Source: Streptomyces sp. M92
Lineage (GTDB): Bacteria; Actinomycetota; Actinomycetes; Streptomycetales; Streptomycetaceae
Assembly: GCF_028473745.1 (NCBI RefSeq)
Contig: NZ_CP101137.1
Span: 2,976,001-3,040,000, forward strand
DNA: 64,000 nucleotides
Reading direction: 5' to 3'
Shown: one piece after another, positions 54,469 through 62,502 of the stretch
How the letters are laid out: every line of letters starts with the position of its first letter
Numbering within the stretch: the first letter of the stretch is position 1
Made by a program: the position numbers and the translations under genes
Notes under the pieces: generated by a model
Seen by the model: only the letters and a program-made list of their open reading frames with translations
Told to the model about the DNA's origin: nothing
Database searches by the model: none

Positions 54469-56051
54469 CGGCTGCTGGGCAGGCTCGCCACCGCGCGTAC
54501 GGCGTCGACGGCGCAGCGTGCGGGGACCCTGGGGGGCATCCTGGCCGGCGTCGGCGCGCGGGCGCTGTCCGCCCGCCGCCGGTCACGGCCCGCCCGGGCG
54601 GGGTGGGGGGGGGGTCGCGGCGCGGCGTCGGCGTCCACCGGCGCACCGCCGCGCATCCGGCGGCGGCGTCGCGGCGTACGGGGCGCACGCTCGCGGTCGG
54701 CGGAACGGGACTCGTCCCGGCCGCCCCGGCCGCCCCGGTCGCCGCGCGTGCGGCCACCACGGCCGCCCGGCTCGCCCAGGTCCTCCAGCTCCTCCGCGTC
54801 CAGCCCGGCACGGGTGCGCTCCGAGCGCGGCAGCACACCCTTGGTGCCCTCGGGGATGCCGAGGTCGGTGTAGAAGTGCGGGGAGGTGGAGTACGTCTCC
54901 GGCGGGTCGTTGAAGTCCAGCTGGAGCGCCTTGTTGATCAGTTGCCAGCGGGGGATGTCGTCCCAGTCGACGAGGGTGATCGCCGTACCCTTGGCGCCCG
55001 CGCGGCCGGTCCGGCCGATGCGGTGCAGGTACGTCTTCTCCTCCTCCGGCGACTGGTAGTTGATGACGTGCGTCACACCCTCGACGTCGATACCGCGGGC
55101 GGCCACGTCGGTGCAGACGAGCACGTCCACCTTGCCGTTGCGGAAGGCGCGCAGCGCCTGCTCGCGGGCGCCCTGGCCGAGGTCGCCGTGGACCGCGCCG
55201 GAGGCGAAGCCGCGCTGCTTGAGCTGGTCGGCCAGGTCGGCCGCCGTGCGCTTGGTGCGGCAGAAGACCATGGCCAGACCCCGGCCCTCGGCCTGCAGTA
55301 TGCGCGCCACCATCTCGGGCTTGTCCATGTTGTGCGCGCGGTAGATGAACTGCTTCGTGTTCGCGACCGTCGTGCCCTCGTCGTCCGGCGAGGTGGCGCG
55401 GATGTGCGTCGGCTGCGACATGTAGCGGCGGGCCAGTCCGATGACCGCACCCGGCATGGTGGCCGAGAACAGCATCGTCTGGCGCCGGACCGGCAGCATG
55501 TTGATGATCTTCTCGACGTCGGGCAGGAAGCCCAGGTCGAGCATCTCGTCGGCCTCGTCGAGGACCAGGCACTTGACGTGCTTGAGGCTCAGCTTCTTCT
55601 GGCCCGCGAGGTCCAGCAGCCGGCCCGGGGTGCCGACGATCACGTCGACGCCCTTCTTCAGGGCCTCCACCTGGGGCTCGTACGCGCGGCCGCCGTAGAT
55701 GGCGGTGACGCGTACGTTGCGGACCTTGCCGGCGGTCAGGAGGTCGTTGGTGACCTGCTGGCACAGCTCGCGCGTCGGGACGACGACGAGGGCCTGCGGG
55801 GCGTCGGTCAGGGCCTCGGGGGCGGCGCGGCCCGCCTCGACGTCGGCGGGGACGGTGACGCGCTCGAGGAGCGGGAGGCCGAAGCCCAGCGTCTTGCCGG
55901 TGCCGGTCTTGGCCTGGCCGATCACGTCCGTGCCGGACAGGGCCACGGGGAGCGTCAGCTCCTGGATCGGGAAGGGAGTGGTGATGCCGACGGCTTCGAG
56001 GGCTTCGGCGGTCTCGGGGAGGATCCCGAGGGATCGGAACGTCGTAGTCAG
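54465..56051 (-). CDS. DEAD-box ATP-dependent RNA helicase
   Basis: Cytoplasmic RNA helicase. The core is complete: Q motif (TPFPIQELTLPVALSG), motif I AKTGTGKT, PTRELC, DEAD in CLVLDEADEM, SAT in FSATMPG, and HRIGRTGRAG (VI). The best start is CTG 56051, with AAGAGG eight bases upstream, giving TTTFRSLGILPETAEAL; a GTG at 55946 would cut off the Q motif. The frame ends at 54465 after an Arg-rich region, but the G10 run at 54605-54614 and the sense of the next frame suggest that the natural protein continues into the basic repeats (to 53308). Core call sure, C-terminus doubtful. Confidence 0.92.
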   Translation of the reverse strand: MTTTFRSLGILPETAEALEAVGITTPFPIQELTLPVALSGTDVIGQAKTGTGKTLGFGLPLLERVTVPADVEAGRAAPEALTDAPQALVVVPTRELCQQVTNDLLTAGKVRNVRVTAIYGGRAYEPQVEALKKGVDVIVGTPGRLLDLAGQKKLSLKHVKCLVLDEADEMLDLGFLPDVEKIINMLPVRRQTMLFSATMPGAVIGLARRYMSQPTHIRATSPDDEGTTVANTKQFIYRAHNMDKPEMVARILQAEGRGLAMVFCRTKRTAADLADQLKQRGFASGAVHGDLGQGAREQALRAFRNGKVDVLVCTDVAARGIDVEGVTHVINYQSPEEEKTYLHRIGRTGRAGAKGTAITLVDWDDIPRWQLINKALQLDFNDPPETYSTSPHFYTDLGIPEGTKGVLPRSERTRAGLDAEELEDLGEPGGRGGRTRGDRGGRGGRDESRSADRERAPRTPRRRRRMRGGAPVDADAAPRPPPHPARAGRDRRRADSARAPTPARMPPRVPARCAVDAVRAVASLPSSR

Positions 56052-56486
56052 GGTGCTGCCTCTTCTGTGTACGTGGTGCGAGGCGAGCGCGCGGGTCGTG
56101 CCGGACCGTGTCGGGGACGTCGGCTGCCTTACGGACGGGTGAGCCGTAGGACACGGGACCTCTGTCGACGCTCCAGCGCTCGTACCACTGAGGGTCCCCC
56201 TCCGGATTCCGTACGCAGCGTGGCGTACGGCAGGGAGGGCTGTCGAGTCGGAGCCGATCGGGCCACCGACCGGGCATCCTCATGCGTGCGGCCCGACGAC
56301 GATGTCACGTACCCGTACGTCACATACTCGGCAGGCGCATTACCACCATACCCCGGATTCGCGCACACGCGATGGCCGATTTGGACACGTAGTCGTCGTC
56401 ACACTGATCCACCCGGGGTCGGCCGGGGGTCGGCCGGGGCCACCGGGGGCCTTCCGGCGCGTGACGGGCGAGCTATTGTGCGCTGC
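56052..56486. other. 435-bp divergent intergenic region
   Basis: Between the helicase and the ferritin-like gene. No gene is seen. Helicase genes often have regulated 5' leaders, and a long one is possible here (GTACGTCACATACTCGGC region near 56310-56340 could hold the minus-strand promoter), but I cannot define elements. Confidence 0.4.
56474..56479 (+). promoter_or_regulatory. Probable -10 element (TATTGT) of the ferritin-like gene
   Basis: TATTGT ends seven bases before the ATG, the same spacing as before mshB and dapE. No ribosome binding site lies between, suggesting a leaderless mRNA. No clear -35. Confidence 0.45.
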
Positions 56487-57233
56487 ATGACGAGCTCTGA
56501 CAAGCCTGGCAACGCCGCAGACGCCACCGCCGAACCCACTTCGGTCGCCGCCCGGGACTGGGCGACTGCCGCCGCCGACCCGCAGTACCGCGCCGCCGTC
56601 GTGGATCTGCTCGGCGCACTCGCGTACGGCGAGCTGGCGGCGTTCGAGCGGCTCGCGGAGGACGCCAAGCTGGCGCCGACGCTGGCGGACAAGGCGGAGC
56701 TGGCGAAGATGGCGTCGGCGGAGTTCCACCACTTCGAGCGGCTGCGCGACCGGCTCGCCGAGATCGGCGAGGAGCCGACGGCGGCGATGGAGCCGTTCGT
56801 GGCCGCCTACGACGGCTTCCACAAGCAGACGGACCCCTCCGACTGGCTGGAGGGGCTGGTCAAGGCCTACGTCGGCGACTCCATCGCCAGTGACTTCTAC
56901 CGCGAGGTGGCGGCCCGTCTCGACTCCGACACCCGCGAACTGGTGCTGGCGGTGCTCGACGACACCGGGCACGCCGGTTTCGCCGTGGAGAAGGTGCGCG
57001 CGGCGATCGACGCGGACCCGCGCGTGGGCGGGCGGCTCGCGTTGTGGGCGCGGCGGCTGATGGGCGAGGCCCTGTCCCAGTCCCAGCGTGTGGTCGCCGA
57101 CCGGGACGCGCTGTCGACGATGCTGGTGGGCGGCGTCGCGGACGGCTTCGACCTCGCCGAGGTCGGCAAGATGTTCTCCCGGATCACCGAGGCCCACACC
57201 AAGCGGATGGCGGCCCTGGGGCTGGCGGCCTGA
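56487..57233 (+). CDS. Ferritin-like domain protein
   Basis: A 248-residue all-helical protein of the ferritin-like superfamily (ferritin-like/MiaE-like hydroxylase group). Residues that could bind a di-iron centre are present: the Glu of YGELAAFERLAED, EFHHFERL (ExxH pair) and later DDTGHAGFAVEKV. Known relatives include tRNA hydroxylases, but the activity is not clear in actinobacteria. Divergent from the RNA helicase. Confidence 0.85.
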   Translation: MTSSDKPGNAADATAEPTSVAARDWATAAADPQYRAAVVDLLGALAYGELAAFERLAEDAKLAPTLADKAELAKMASAEFHHFERLRDRLAEIGEEPTAAMEPFVAAYDGFHKQTDPSDWLEGLVKAYVGDSIASDFYREVAARLDSDTRELVLAVLDDTGHAGFAVEKVRAAIDADPRVGGRLALWARRLMGEALSQSQRVVADRDALSTMLVGGVADGFDLAEVGKMFSRITEAHTKRMAALGLAA

Positions 57234-57367
57234 CGGAGGCGGGCGCGGGCGCCGCGGCGGGCGTGGGCGCCGGCGGCGCACGGAGGGCGGGCGGAGGCGT
57301 CGCGGCGGGCGGTGGCCGTGTCCCTGCGCGGGTGACCCGTGCGCGGCCGTCGGCGGGGACGGCCGGG

Positions 57368-57410
57368 CGGTCGCTCAGGCGGTGGCCCGACGGTCGCTCA
57401 GGCGGTGGCC
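57368..57410. repeat. 23-bp tandem duplication at the end of a membrane protein gene
   Basis: CGGTCGCTCAGGCGGTGGCC occurs at 57368-57387 and 57391-57410, period 23. The second copy holds the TGA (57398-57400) of the minus-strand gene, and the first duplicates that end just beyond the stop. Confidence 0.88.
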
Positions 57411-57667
57411 GAGCGTCGGCGCAGTCTCGCCGCGGGACGCAGCAGCAGCGACAGCGATGCCGCGGAGAGAGCCGCCGAGCCCAGGAGGACCAGCACGAGA
57501 CCGCCGGCGCCCAGCGCGGTGTGCGTGACGAACGCCCCGAAGAGCGCCCCCGCGATGCCCGTCGGCACCACCAGGACGGGGGCCGGCAGCCGGTGTGGCA
57601 GACGGTGGGCGGCGGCCCATGCCAGGGCGAGGCCGAGGATCGCGGCGCTGAGCGCTTCCAGGAGCAT
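57398..57667 (-). CDS. Small integral membrane protein, 89 residues
   Basis: Hydrophobic protein with about three membrane segments (LLEALSAAILGLALAWAAA, APVLVVPTGIAGALFGAFV, GLVLVLLGSAALSAASLSLL) and a basic tail (RPAARLRRRSATA). GGGAGG lies about ten bases before the ATG. Function unknown. Confidence 0.75.
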   Translation of the reverse strand: MLLEALSAAILGLALAWAAAHRLPHRLPAPVLVVPTGIAGALFGAFVTHTALGAGGLVLVLLGSAALSAASLSLLLRPAARLRRRSATA

Positions 57668-57798
57668 GTCGGGGTCCCTCCCACACGGCCGGCCTGCCCG
57701 AAACGGTCACAGCCGTCTTACCCCTGACCTGCGGAAGGCAACCCTCCCCCTGTGGGTGAACTGTGCTCCACCCGTGCACGGGACGTACGGGACGTACA

Positions 57799-57835
57799 GG
57801 AGGGGCCCGGCGGTGAGTCACCGCCGGGCCCCTCC
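57799..57835 (-). terminator. Terminator after the DUF3107 gene
   Basis: A perfect 17-bp stem (57799-57815 with 57819-57835, loop AGT) 32 bases beyond the DUF3107 stop on the minus strand. Confidence 0.87.
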
Positions 57836-57867
57836 CGCGACTGCGTCCGTCGTCCCGCGCCCGCCGA

Positions 57868-58095
57868 CTACAGCGCGCCGAAGCCCACCTTGCGCGGGGA
57901 CGGCTCGCCGATCTCGACGTAGGCGAGTCGGTCGGCCGGCACCAGGATCTTGCGGCCGTGTTCGTCCACGAGGCTCAGCAGCTGCGACTTGCCGGCCAGT
58001 GCCTCGGCGACCACGCGCTCGACCTCCTCGGCACTCTGACCGCTCTCCAGAACGATCTCGCGGGGCGCGTGCTGCACGCCGATCTTGACCTCCAC
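57868..58095 (-). CDS. DUF3107 family protein
   Basis: A 75-residue soluble protein (EVKIGVQHAPREIVLESGQS, then SLVDEHGRKILVPADRLAYV) that fits DUF3107, an actinobacterial family of unknown function often found near RNA helicase genes. The GTG at 58095 is chosen because GAGGGA lies upstream and homology starts at VEVKIGVQ. Confidence 0.9.
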   Translation of the reverse strand: MEVKIGVQHAPREIVLESGQSAEEVERVVAEALAGKSQLLSLVDEHGRKILVPADRLAYVEIGEPSPRKVGFGAL

Positions 58096-58251
58096 GGCTA
58101 TGTCCCTCCGACGGTCAGTGAAGTGCGCGATCTTCCGCGCCGTACCCAGCACACATTAGCCCGGTGAGGGGACGTACACGCTCCGCCGGAGAACGCCAGG
58201 AGCGAACAGCGGACGGGAACAGCAGTCCCGCCGGTCCCGCGGACGTGCCGG

Positions 58252-58893
58252 TCAGTGCTGCTCGGTGCCGTGCAGCGGGAAACCGGCGATGCCCCGCCAG
58301 GCGAGGGAGGTCAGCAGCTGCACCGCCTGGTCGCGGGGCACGCTGCGGTCGCTGTGCAGCCAGGAGCGGGCCACCACCTGAGCGAGGCCGCCCAGACCGG
58401 AGGCCAGCAGCATCGACTCCGCGCGCGAGAGGCCGGTGTCCTCGGCGATGACGTCGCAGATCGCCTCGGCGCACTCGTTGGTGACCTTGTCGACGCGCTC
58501 GCGCACGGCGGGCTCGTTGGTCAGGTCCGACTCGAAGACCAGGCGGAAGGCGCCGCCGTCGTCCTCGACGTAGGCGAAGTAGGCGTCCATCGTCGCCCGG
58601 ACGCGCTGCTTGTTGTCGGTCGTCGACGCCAGCGCGTGGCGCACCGACTGGATCAGGGCCTCGCAGTGCTGGTCCAGCAGGGCGAGGTACAGGTCGAGCT
58701 TGCCCGGGAAGTGCTGGTAGAGCACCGGTTTGCTGACACCGGCCCGCTCGGCGATGTCGTCCATCGCGGCCGCGTGGTAACCCTGGGCCACGAACACTTC
58801 CTGTGCGGCGCCCAGCAGCTGGTTGCGTCGGGCTCGGCGGGGAAGGCGTGTGCCCCGCGGGCGTACCGCCTCTGTCTGCTCGATGGCTGTCAC
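58252..58893 (-). CDS. TetR family transcriptional regulator
   Basis: A 213-residue regulator with an N-terminal TetR helix-turn-helix (RRNQLLGAAQEVFVAQGYH, MDDIAERAGVSKPVLYQHF) and a helical ligand domain. GTG 58893 is preferred because GGGAGGCGG lies upstream; ATG 58905 is close by. Target unknown; it may control itself or the DUF3107 gene 156 bases downstream. Confidence 0.93.
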   Translation of the reverse strand: MTAIEQTEAVRPRGTRLPRRARRNQLLGAAQEVFVAQGYHAAAMDDIAERAGVSKPVLYQHFPGKLDLYLALLDQHCEALIQSVRHALASTTDNKQRVRATMDAYFAYVEDDGGAFRLVFESDLTNEPAVRERVDKVTNECAEAICDVIAEDTGLSRAESMLLASGLGGLAQVVARSWLHSDRSVPRDQAVQLLTSLAWRGIAGFPLHGTEQH

Positions 58894-59077
58894 GCCGCCT
58901 CCCATAGTCGTCCTCGTGCGGTGTGCGCCGCGCCGCCATCGTACTTTTCGGTAACCGTGGTGTGTGCGGTGCGAGCGCAGAATTTCACGGACCGGACGGT
59001 GGCGAAAGCCGCACAACAGGTTTCAAAAGGGTTCAGGCCGGGCAGAAAACGTCCTCCTTCCTGCTCGGCGAGCCTTT

Positions 59078-59299
59078 TCAGCGGTAGTCGTCCTCGTCGT
59101 GGGAGACGACCCTGGCCTGTTCCGCCAGGTCGGCCTCGTTGGCGCGGTCCGGGTCGTGGCCGGTGAGCGGATCGTCGCGTTCCGGCGCGATGTCCGCCTT
59201 CTGCTCGGCCGCGTCGGCGTCCGGTGCCTCGACGTCGGGCTCCTCCGCCTCCTGCGCCTCGTACTCGAAGGTCTCCGGGTCGGTCGGGTCGACGGTCAT
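59078..59299 (-). CDS. Small acidic protein, 73 residues
   Basis: Very acidic, Glu/Asp/Ala-rich and probably unstructured (TVDPTDPETFEYEAQEAEEP, ending ARVVSHDEDDYR). GGGAG precedes the ATG. The frame is open far upstream but only as a shadow of plus-strand genes. Conserved in streptomycetes as far as I recall; function unknown. Confidence 0.65.
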   Translation of the reverse strand: MTVDPTDPETFEYEAQEAEEPDVEAPDADAAEQKADIAPERDDPLTGHDPDRANEADLAEQARVVSHDEDDYR

Positions 59300-59400
59300 G
59301 CTGGGCTCCCTTCCTACGAACGTCCCTGAAGGTGCAGGGGCCACACGCGGGTGCCCACTCCATGAGCGTAGGAGACACCCGATCCGGACGCCATGCGTCG

Positions 59401-59440
59401 TCCGTGGCCGTCCGTGGCTGTCCGTGGCTGTCCGTGGTCG
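59401..59440. repeat. 10-bp tandem repeat, four copies
   Basis: Four 10-base units of the form TCCGTGGCTG (with one or two changes) follow each other, plus a decayed fifth copy, in the gap between two divergent genes. Confidence 0.88.
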
Positions 59441-59506
59441 TCTGTGCGGCGCGGACGCGCTCACCCTTGTGATGGCGAACACATGAACCATTGCGTGATC
59501 GTCTCG

Positions 59507-59512
59507 TAACAT
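59507..59512 (+). promoter_or_regulatory. Probable -10 element (TAACAT) of the hydrolase gene
   Basis: TAACAT ends six bases before the ATG with no ribosome binding site between, again fitting leaderless transcription. Confidence 0.4.
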
Positions 59513-59518
59513 TGCCGC

Positions 59519-60541
59519 ATGTATTCGACCGAGCCGCCGTCCGCCTCGCCCGCCAACGTGCTGCCGAAGGTCGCGGCCGTCAAGGTCGCGGACGGTGAGC
59601 GTCTGCGCTCGGTCCACCTGCCCGGCATCACCCTGACGGTGCGCTCGCGCCCGCCCGCCCGCGCGGGACTGCCGCCGGCCCTCTACGTCCACGGCCTCGG
59701 CGGCTCGTCGCAGAACTGGTCGGCGCTGATGCCGCTGCTGGACGGCGTCGTCGACAGCGAGGCCGTCGATCTGCCGGGCTTCGGCGACTCCCCGCCACCG
59801 GACGACGGCGACTACTCGATCACGGGCCACGCGCGCGCGGTGATCCGCCACCTCGACGCCTCCGGGCGCGGCCCCGTGCACCTCCTCGGCAACTCGCTCG
59901 GCGGCGCCGTCGTCACCCGTGTCGCCGCGGTCCGGCCCGACCTGGTGCGGACGCTGACCCTCGTGTCGCCCGCGCTGCCGGAGATCCGCGTGCAGCGCAG
60001 CGCCCTGCCGACGGGGCTCCTGGCGGTGCCGGGGGTGGTGGCGCTGTTCACCCGGCTCACCCGGGAGTGGACCGCGGAGCAGCGGGTGCGCGGTGTGAGG
60101 GCGCTCTGCTACGGCGATCCCGGGAGGGTGAGCGAGGAGGGCTTCCGCAACGCCGTTGAGGAGATGGAGCGGCGGCTGCAACTGCCGTACTTCTGGGACG
60201 CGATGGCGCGCTCCGCGCGTGGCATCGTCAACGCGTACACGCTGGGCGGCCAGCACGCGCTGTGGCGACAGGCCGAACGGGTTCTCGCACCCACGCTCCT
60301 GGTCTACGGTGGACGGGACCAACTCGTCAGCTACCGCATGGCCCAGCGTGCCGCCCGCGCCTTCCGTGACTCCCGGCTGCTCACCCTGCCGGACGCGGGG
60401 CACGTGGCGATGATGGAGTATCCGGAGTCGGTGGCCACGGCGTTCCGCGAACTCCTCGCGGACACCGGGAAGCCGGCGGCCGACGAGCGGACCGACGGGG
60501 TCGTCGAGGACGAGACCGCCAACCAGAGCACAGGAGGCTGA
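59519..60541 (+). CDS. Alpha/beta hydrolase
   Basis: A 340-residue hydrolase with YVHGLGGSSQNWSAL (oxyanion hole), nucleophile elbow LLGNSLGGAV, Asp in LLVYGGRDQLVS and His in PDAGHVAMME. The fold is sure, the substrate unknown. Eight bases separate it from the DUF3152 gene, so the two form an operon. Confidence 0.92.
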   Translation: MYSTEPPSASPANVLPKVAAVKVADGERLRSVHLPGITLTVRSRPPARAGLPPALYVHGLGGSSQNWSALMPLLDGVVDSEAVDLPGFGDSPPPDDGDYSITGHARAVIRHLDASGRGPVHLLGNSLGGAVVTRVAAVRPDLVRTLTLVSPALPEIRVQRSALPTGLLAVPGVVALFTRLTREWTAEQRVRGVRALCYGDPGRVSEEGFRNAVEEMERRLQLPYFWDAMARSARGIVNAYTLGGQHALWRQAERVLAPTLLVYGGRDQLVSYRMAQRAARAFRDSRLLTLPDAGHVAMMEYPESVATAFRELLADTGKPAADERTDGVVEDETANQSTGG

Positions 60542-60549
60542 GGCGCGAC

Positions 60550-62280
60550 GTGGGACGCCACAGCCGACGCGGACCCGCCCCCAAGCCCGCCGGCGCGGAC
60601 ACCGCCGCGCGGGAGAGCCGTTCCGGCCTGCTGGGCCGGCGCCGGGCAGCTGGGCCTCCGGCCGGGGAGCAGACATCACCACCGGTGAGCGGAGCTCCCG
60701 GCACCGCCTCCCATGGAGCACCGGGCGGCCCCCGGGGCGGCGACGTCGGACGACAGGGGCACACGGGACCGGGGCCGGGGCCGGGTTCGAGGTGGAGGCC
60801 GGAGGAGGCTGCTCCGGCGCACGGGTTCCCGTCTGTTCCCGGTGGGGCCCCGGGGCGAGACTTCCCGCGGGACGCGGACGGGACGCCGGCGCATGGTTTT
60901 CCCCGGGCTGCGGACGGGACGCCGGCGCATGGTTTTCCCCGGGTCGCGGGCGGCACGTCGGAGCGCGGCCTTCCGGACGGCGCGGACGGTACGCCCGCGC
61001 GCGGTGTCCCCAGGTTTCCCGACGGCACGCCGGCGCACGGCGTGCCGCGGGTTCGGGGTGGTCACCCCCAGCAGCGCGAACCCGGTGGCGGCTGGGGCGA
61101 GCTGAGCGGCCCGGACGGTGCCGGCACCGGGGACGGGACACCGACCGCACCGCCCGGCGGCGCGCGCACCCGCCCGGGGCCTCCCGGTGGACCCGCCGGG
61201 CCCGGCACGCCCTTCCCGCGACAGCGGCAGGGTTCGCCGGGCGGGCCGCGGCAGGAGTACCTGGACGCCTTCGACGGTGATGGTGGCGGGGACGTCTTCG
61301 CGCCCCGCCCCCGGCGTCGTGTCCCCGCCCCCGCGCAGCCCGCCGACCCCTACGCCTCCGTCACCGACTGGAGCGCCGACGACGGCCCCGGCGGCCCGGG
61401 CCCCGACGCCGCTGCCCGTGCCGATGCCCCCGCCGACGACGCGCCGCCCACGGGCGAACCCGCGACGGCCAAGGGCGCCAAGGGCAGGACCTTCACCGGC
61501 ATCGCCGCGGCCGCCGTCACCACCGTGCTGGCGGTCGTCGTGGCCGGGCAGGTCGCCGACGGCTCGGACGGCGAGGGCGCGCGGTCGCAGTCCGCCACCG
61601 ACCAGGCCCGCGGCGCCCACGACTCCGCGTCGCGGGACGAGGGCCGCCCGACGCCCTCCGCGCCCGAGTCCGCGAAGCCGCTGACGTACGAGCAGAAGAT
61701 GGGCAAGACCTACCCGCTCGACGCCACGCTCAAGGGCTCCGGGGAGTTCGAGGCCATCGCCGGCATCGCCGAGGGACCGGAGAAGGGGGATCGGCACACC
61801 TATCGCGTGGACGTGGAGCGCGGGCTGGGTCTCGACGGCGAACTCTTCGCCGAGGCCATCCACAAGACACTCAACGACGACCGGAGCTGGGCCCACAACG
61901 GTGCCCACACCTTCACGCGCATCTACTCCGGCGAGCCCGAATTCGTGATCACGCTGGCCAGTCCGGGCACCACCGCCGAGTGGTGCGCCAAGTCCGGCCT
62001 GGACACCACCGTGGACAACGTGTCCTGCGACTCGGCCGCCACCCAGCGCGTGATGGTCAACGCCTATCGGTGGGCGCAGGGCGCCGAGCCGTACGGTGAC
62101 GACATCCACGGCTACCGGCAGATGCTCATCAACCACGAGGTCGGCCACCGCATCGGCTACAACCACGTCACCTGCGACAAGGACGGCGAACTCGCCCCGG
62201 TCATGCAGCAGCAGACGAAATTCGTCGACCACGACGGAATCGACTGCCGTCCCAATCCCTGGGCCTATCCGAACAGTTGA
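60550..62280 (+). CDS. DUF3152 protein, putative extracellular zinc metalloprotease
   Basis: A 576-residue protein: a disordered Gly/Pro/Arg-rich cytoplasmic region of about 315 residues, one membrane helix (about 317-338, FTGIAAAAVTTVLAVVVAGQ), and an extracellular DUF3152 domain. The domain contains HEVGHRIGYNH near residue 527, which is the HExxHxxGxxH zinc motif of metzincin-type proteases, and a Cys pair or two (WCAKSG, VSCDS, VTCDK, IDCRP). The GTG start is in the operon context after the hydrolase. Protease activity is a motif-based inference. Confidence 0.85.
   Translation: MGRHSRRGPAPKPAGADTAARESRSGLLGRRRAAGPPAGEQTSPPVSGAPGTASHGAPGGPRGGDVGRQGHTGPGPGPGSRWRPEEAAPAHGFPSVPGGAPGRDFPRDADGTPAHGFPRAADGTPAHGFPRVAGGTSERGLPDGADGTPARGVPRFPDGTPAHGVPRVRGGHPQQREPGGGWGELSGPDGAGTGDGTPTAPPGGARTRPGPPGGPAGPGTPFPRQRQGSPGGPRQEYLDAFDGDGGGDVFAPRPRRRVPAPAQPADPYASVTDWSADDGPGGPGPDAAARADAPADDAPPTGEPATAKGAKGRTFTGIAAAAVTTVLAVVVAGQVADGSDGEGARSQSATDQARGAHDSASRDEGRPTPSAPESAKPLTYEQKMGKTYPLDATLKGSGEFEAIAGIAEGPEKGDRHTYRVDVERGLGLDGELFAEAIHKTLNDDRSWAHNGAHTFTRIYSGEPEFVITLASPGTTAEWCAKSGLDTTVDNVSCDSAATQRVMVNAYRWAQGAEPYGDDIHGYRQMLINHEVGHRIGYNHVTCDKDGELAPVMQQQTKFVDHDGIDCRPNPWAYPNS
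60874..60943 (+). repeat. 36-bp-period repeat encoding DGTPAHGFPR
   Basis: Bases 60874-60907 and 60910-60943 are identical (34 bases, period 36). Diverged copies continue to about 61060 and encode DGTPARGVPR and DGTPAHGVPR. Confidence 0.9.
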
Positions 62281-62388
62281 CCGGCGAGCGGTCAGCCACG
62301 GCCATCGCGTCACGCTTCGTGACCACTTGAACCCTTAGCGCGATCGAACGCGTCCCGCACAGGAAAGTTACGACCGTTCACCCCTTTT

Positions 62389-62422
62389 GGTGGCGCGATG
62401 GACAACCGTCCATCGCGCCACC
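62389..62422. terminator. Hairpin between the DUF3152 and glycosyltransferase genes
   Basis: A perfect 15-bp stem (62389-62403 with 62408-62422, loop AACC), 108 bases after the DUF3152 stop and 80 before the next start. No T-tract on the plus strand; it may end the upstream operon or act in the leader of the next gene. Confidence 0.65.
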
Positions 62423-62502
62423 GCCTTGTCCGCATACGTTCGTCCCGCTGCGAGCCGCCGGGCCAACGGCGGCTCCCCAAACGGGAGATCGGGGGTGCGC
62501 GC

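Noticed and set aside
59300..61150. Long N-terminal extension of the small acidic protein on the minus strand
   Set aside because: It runs opposite to the hydrolase and DUF3152 genes and has no ribosome binding site; the ATG at 59299 with GGGAG explains the conserved part.
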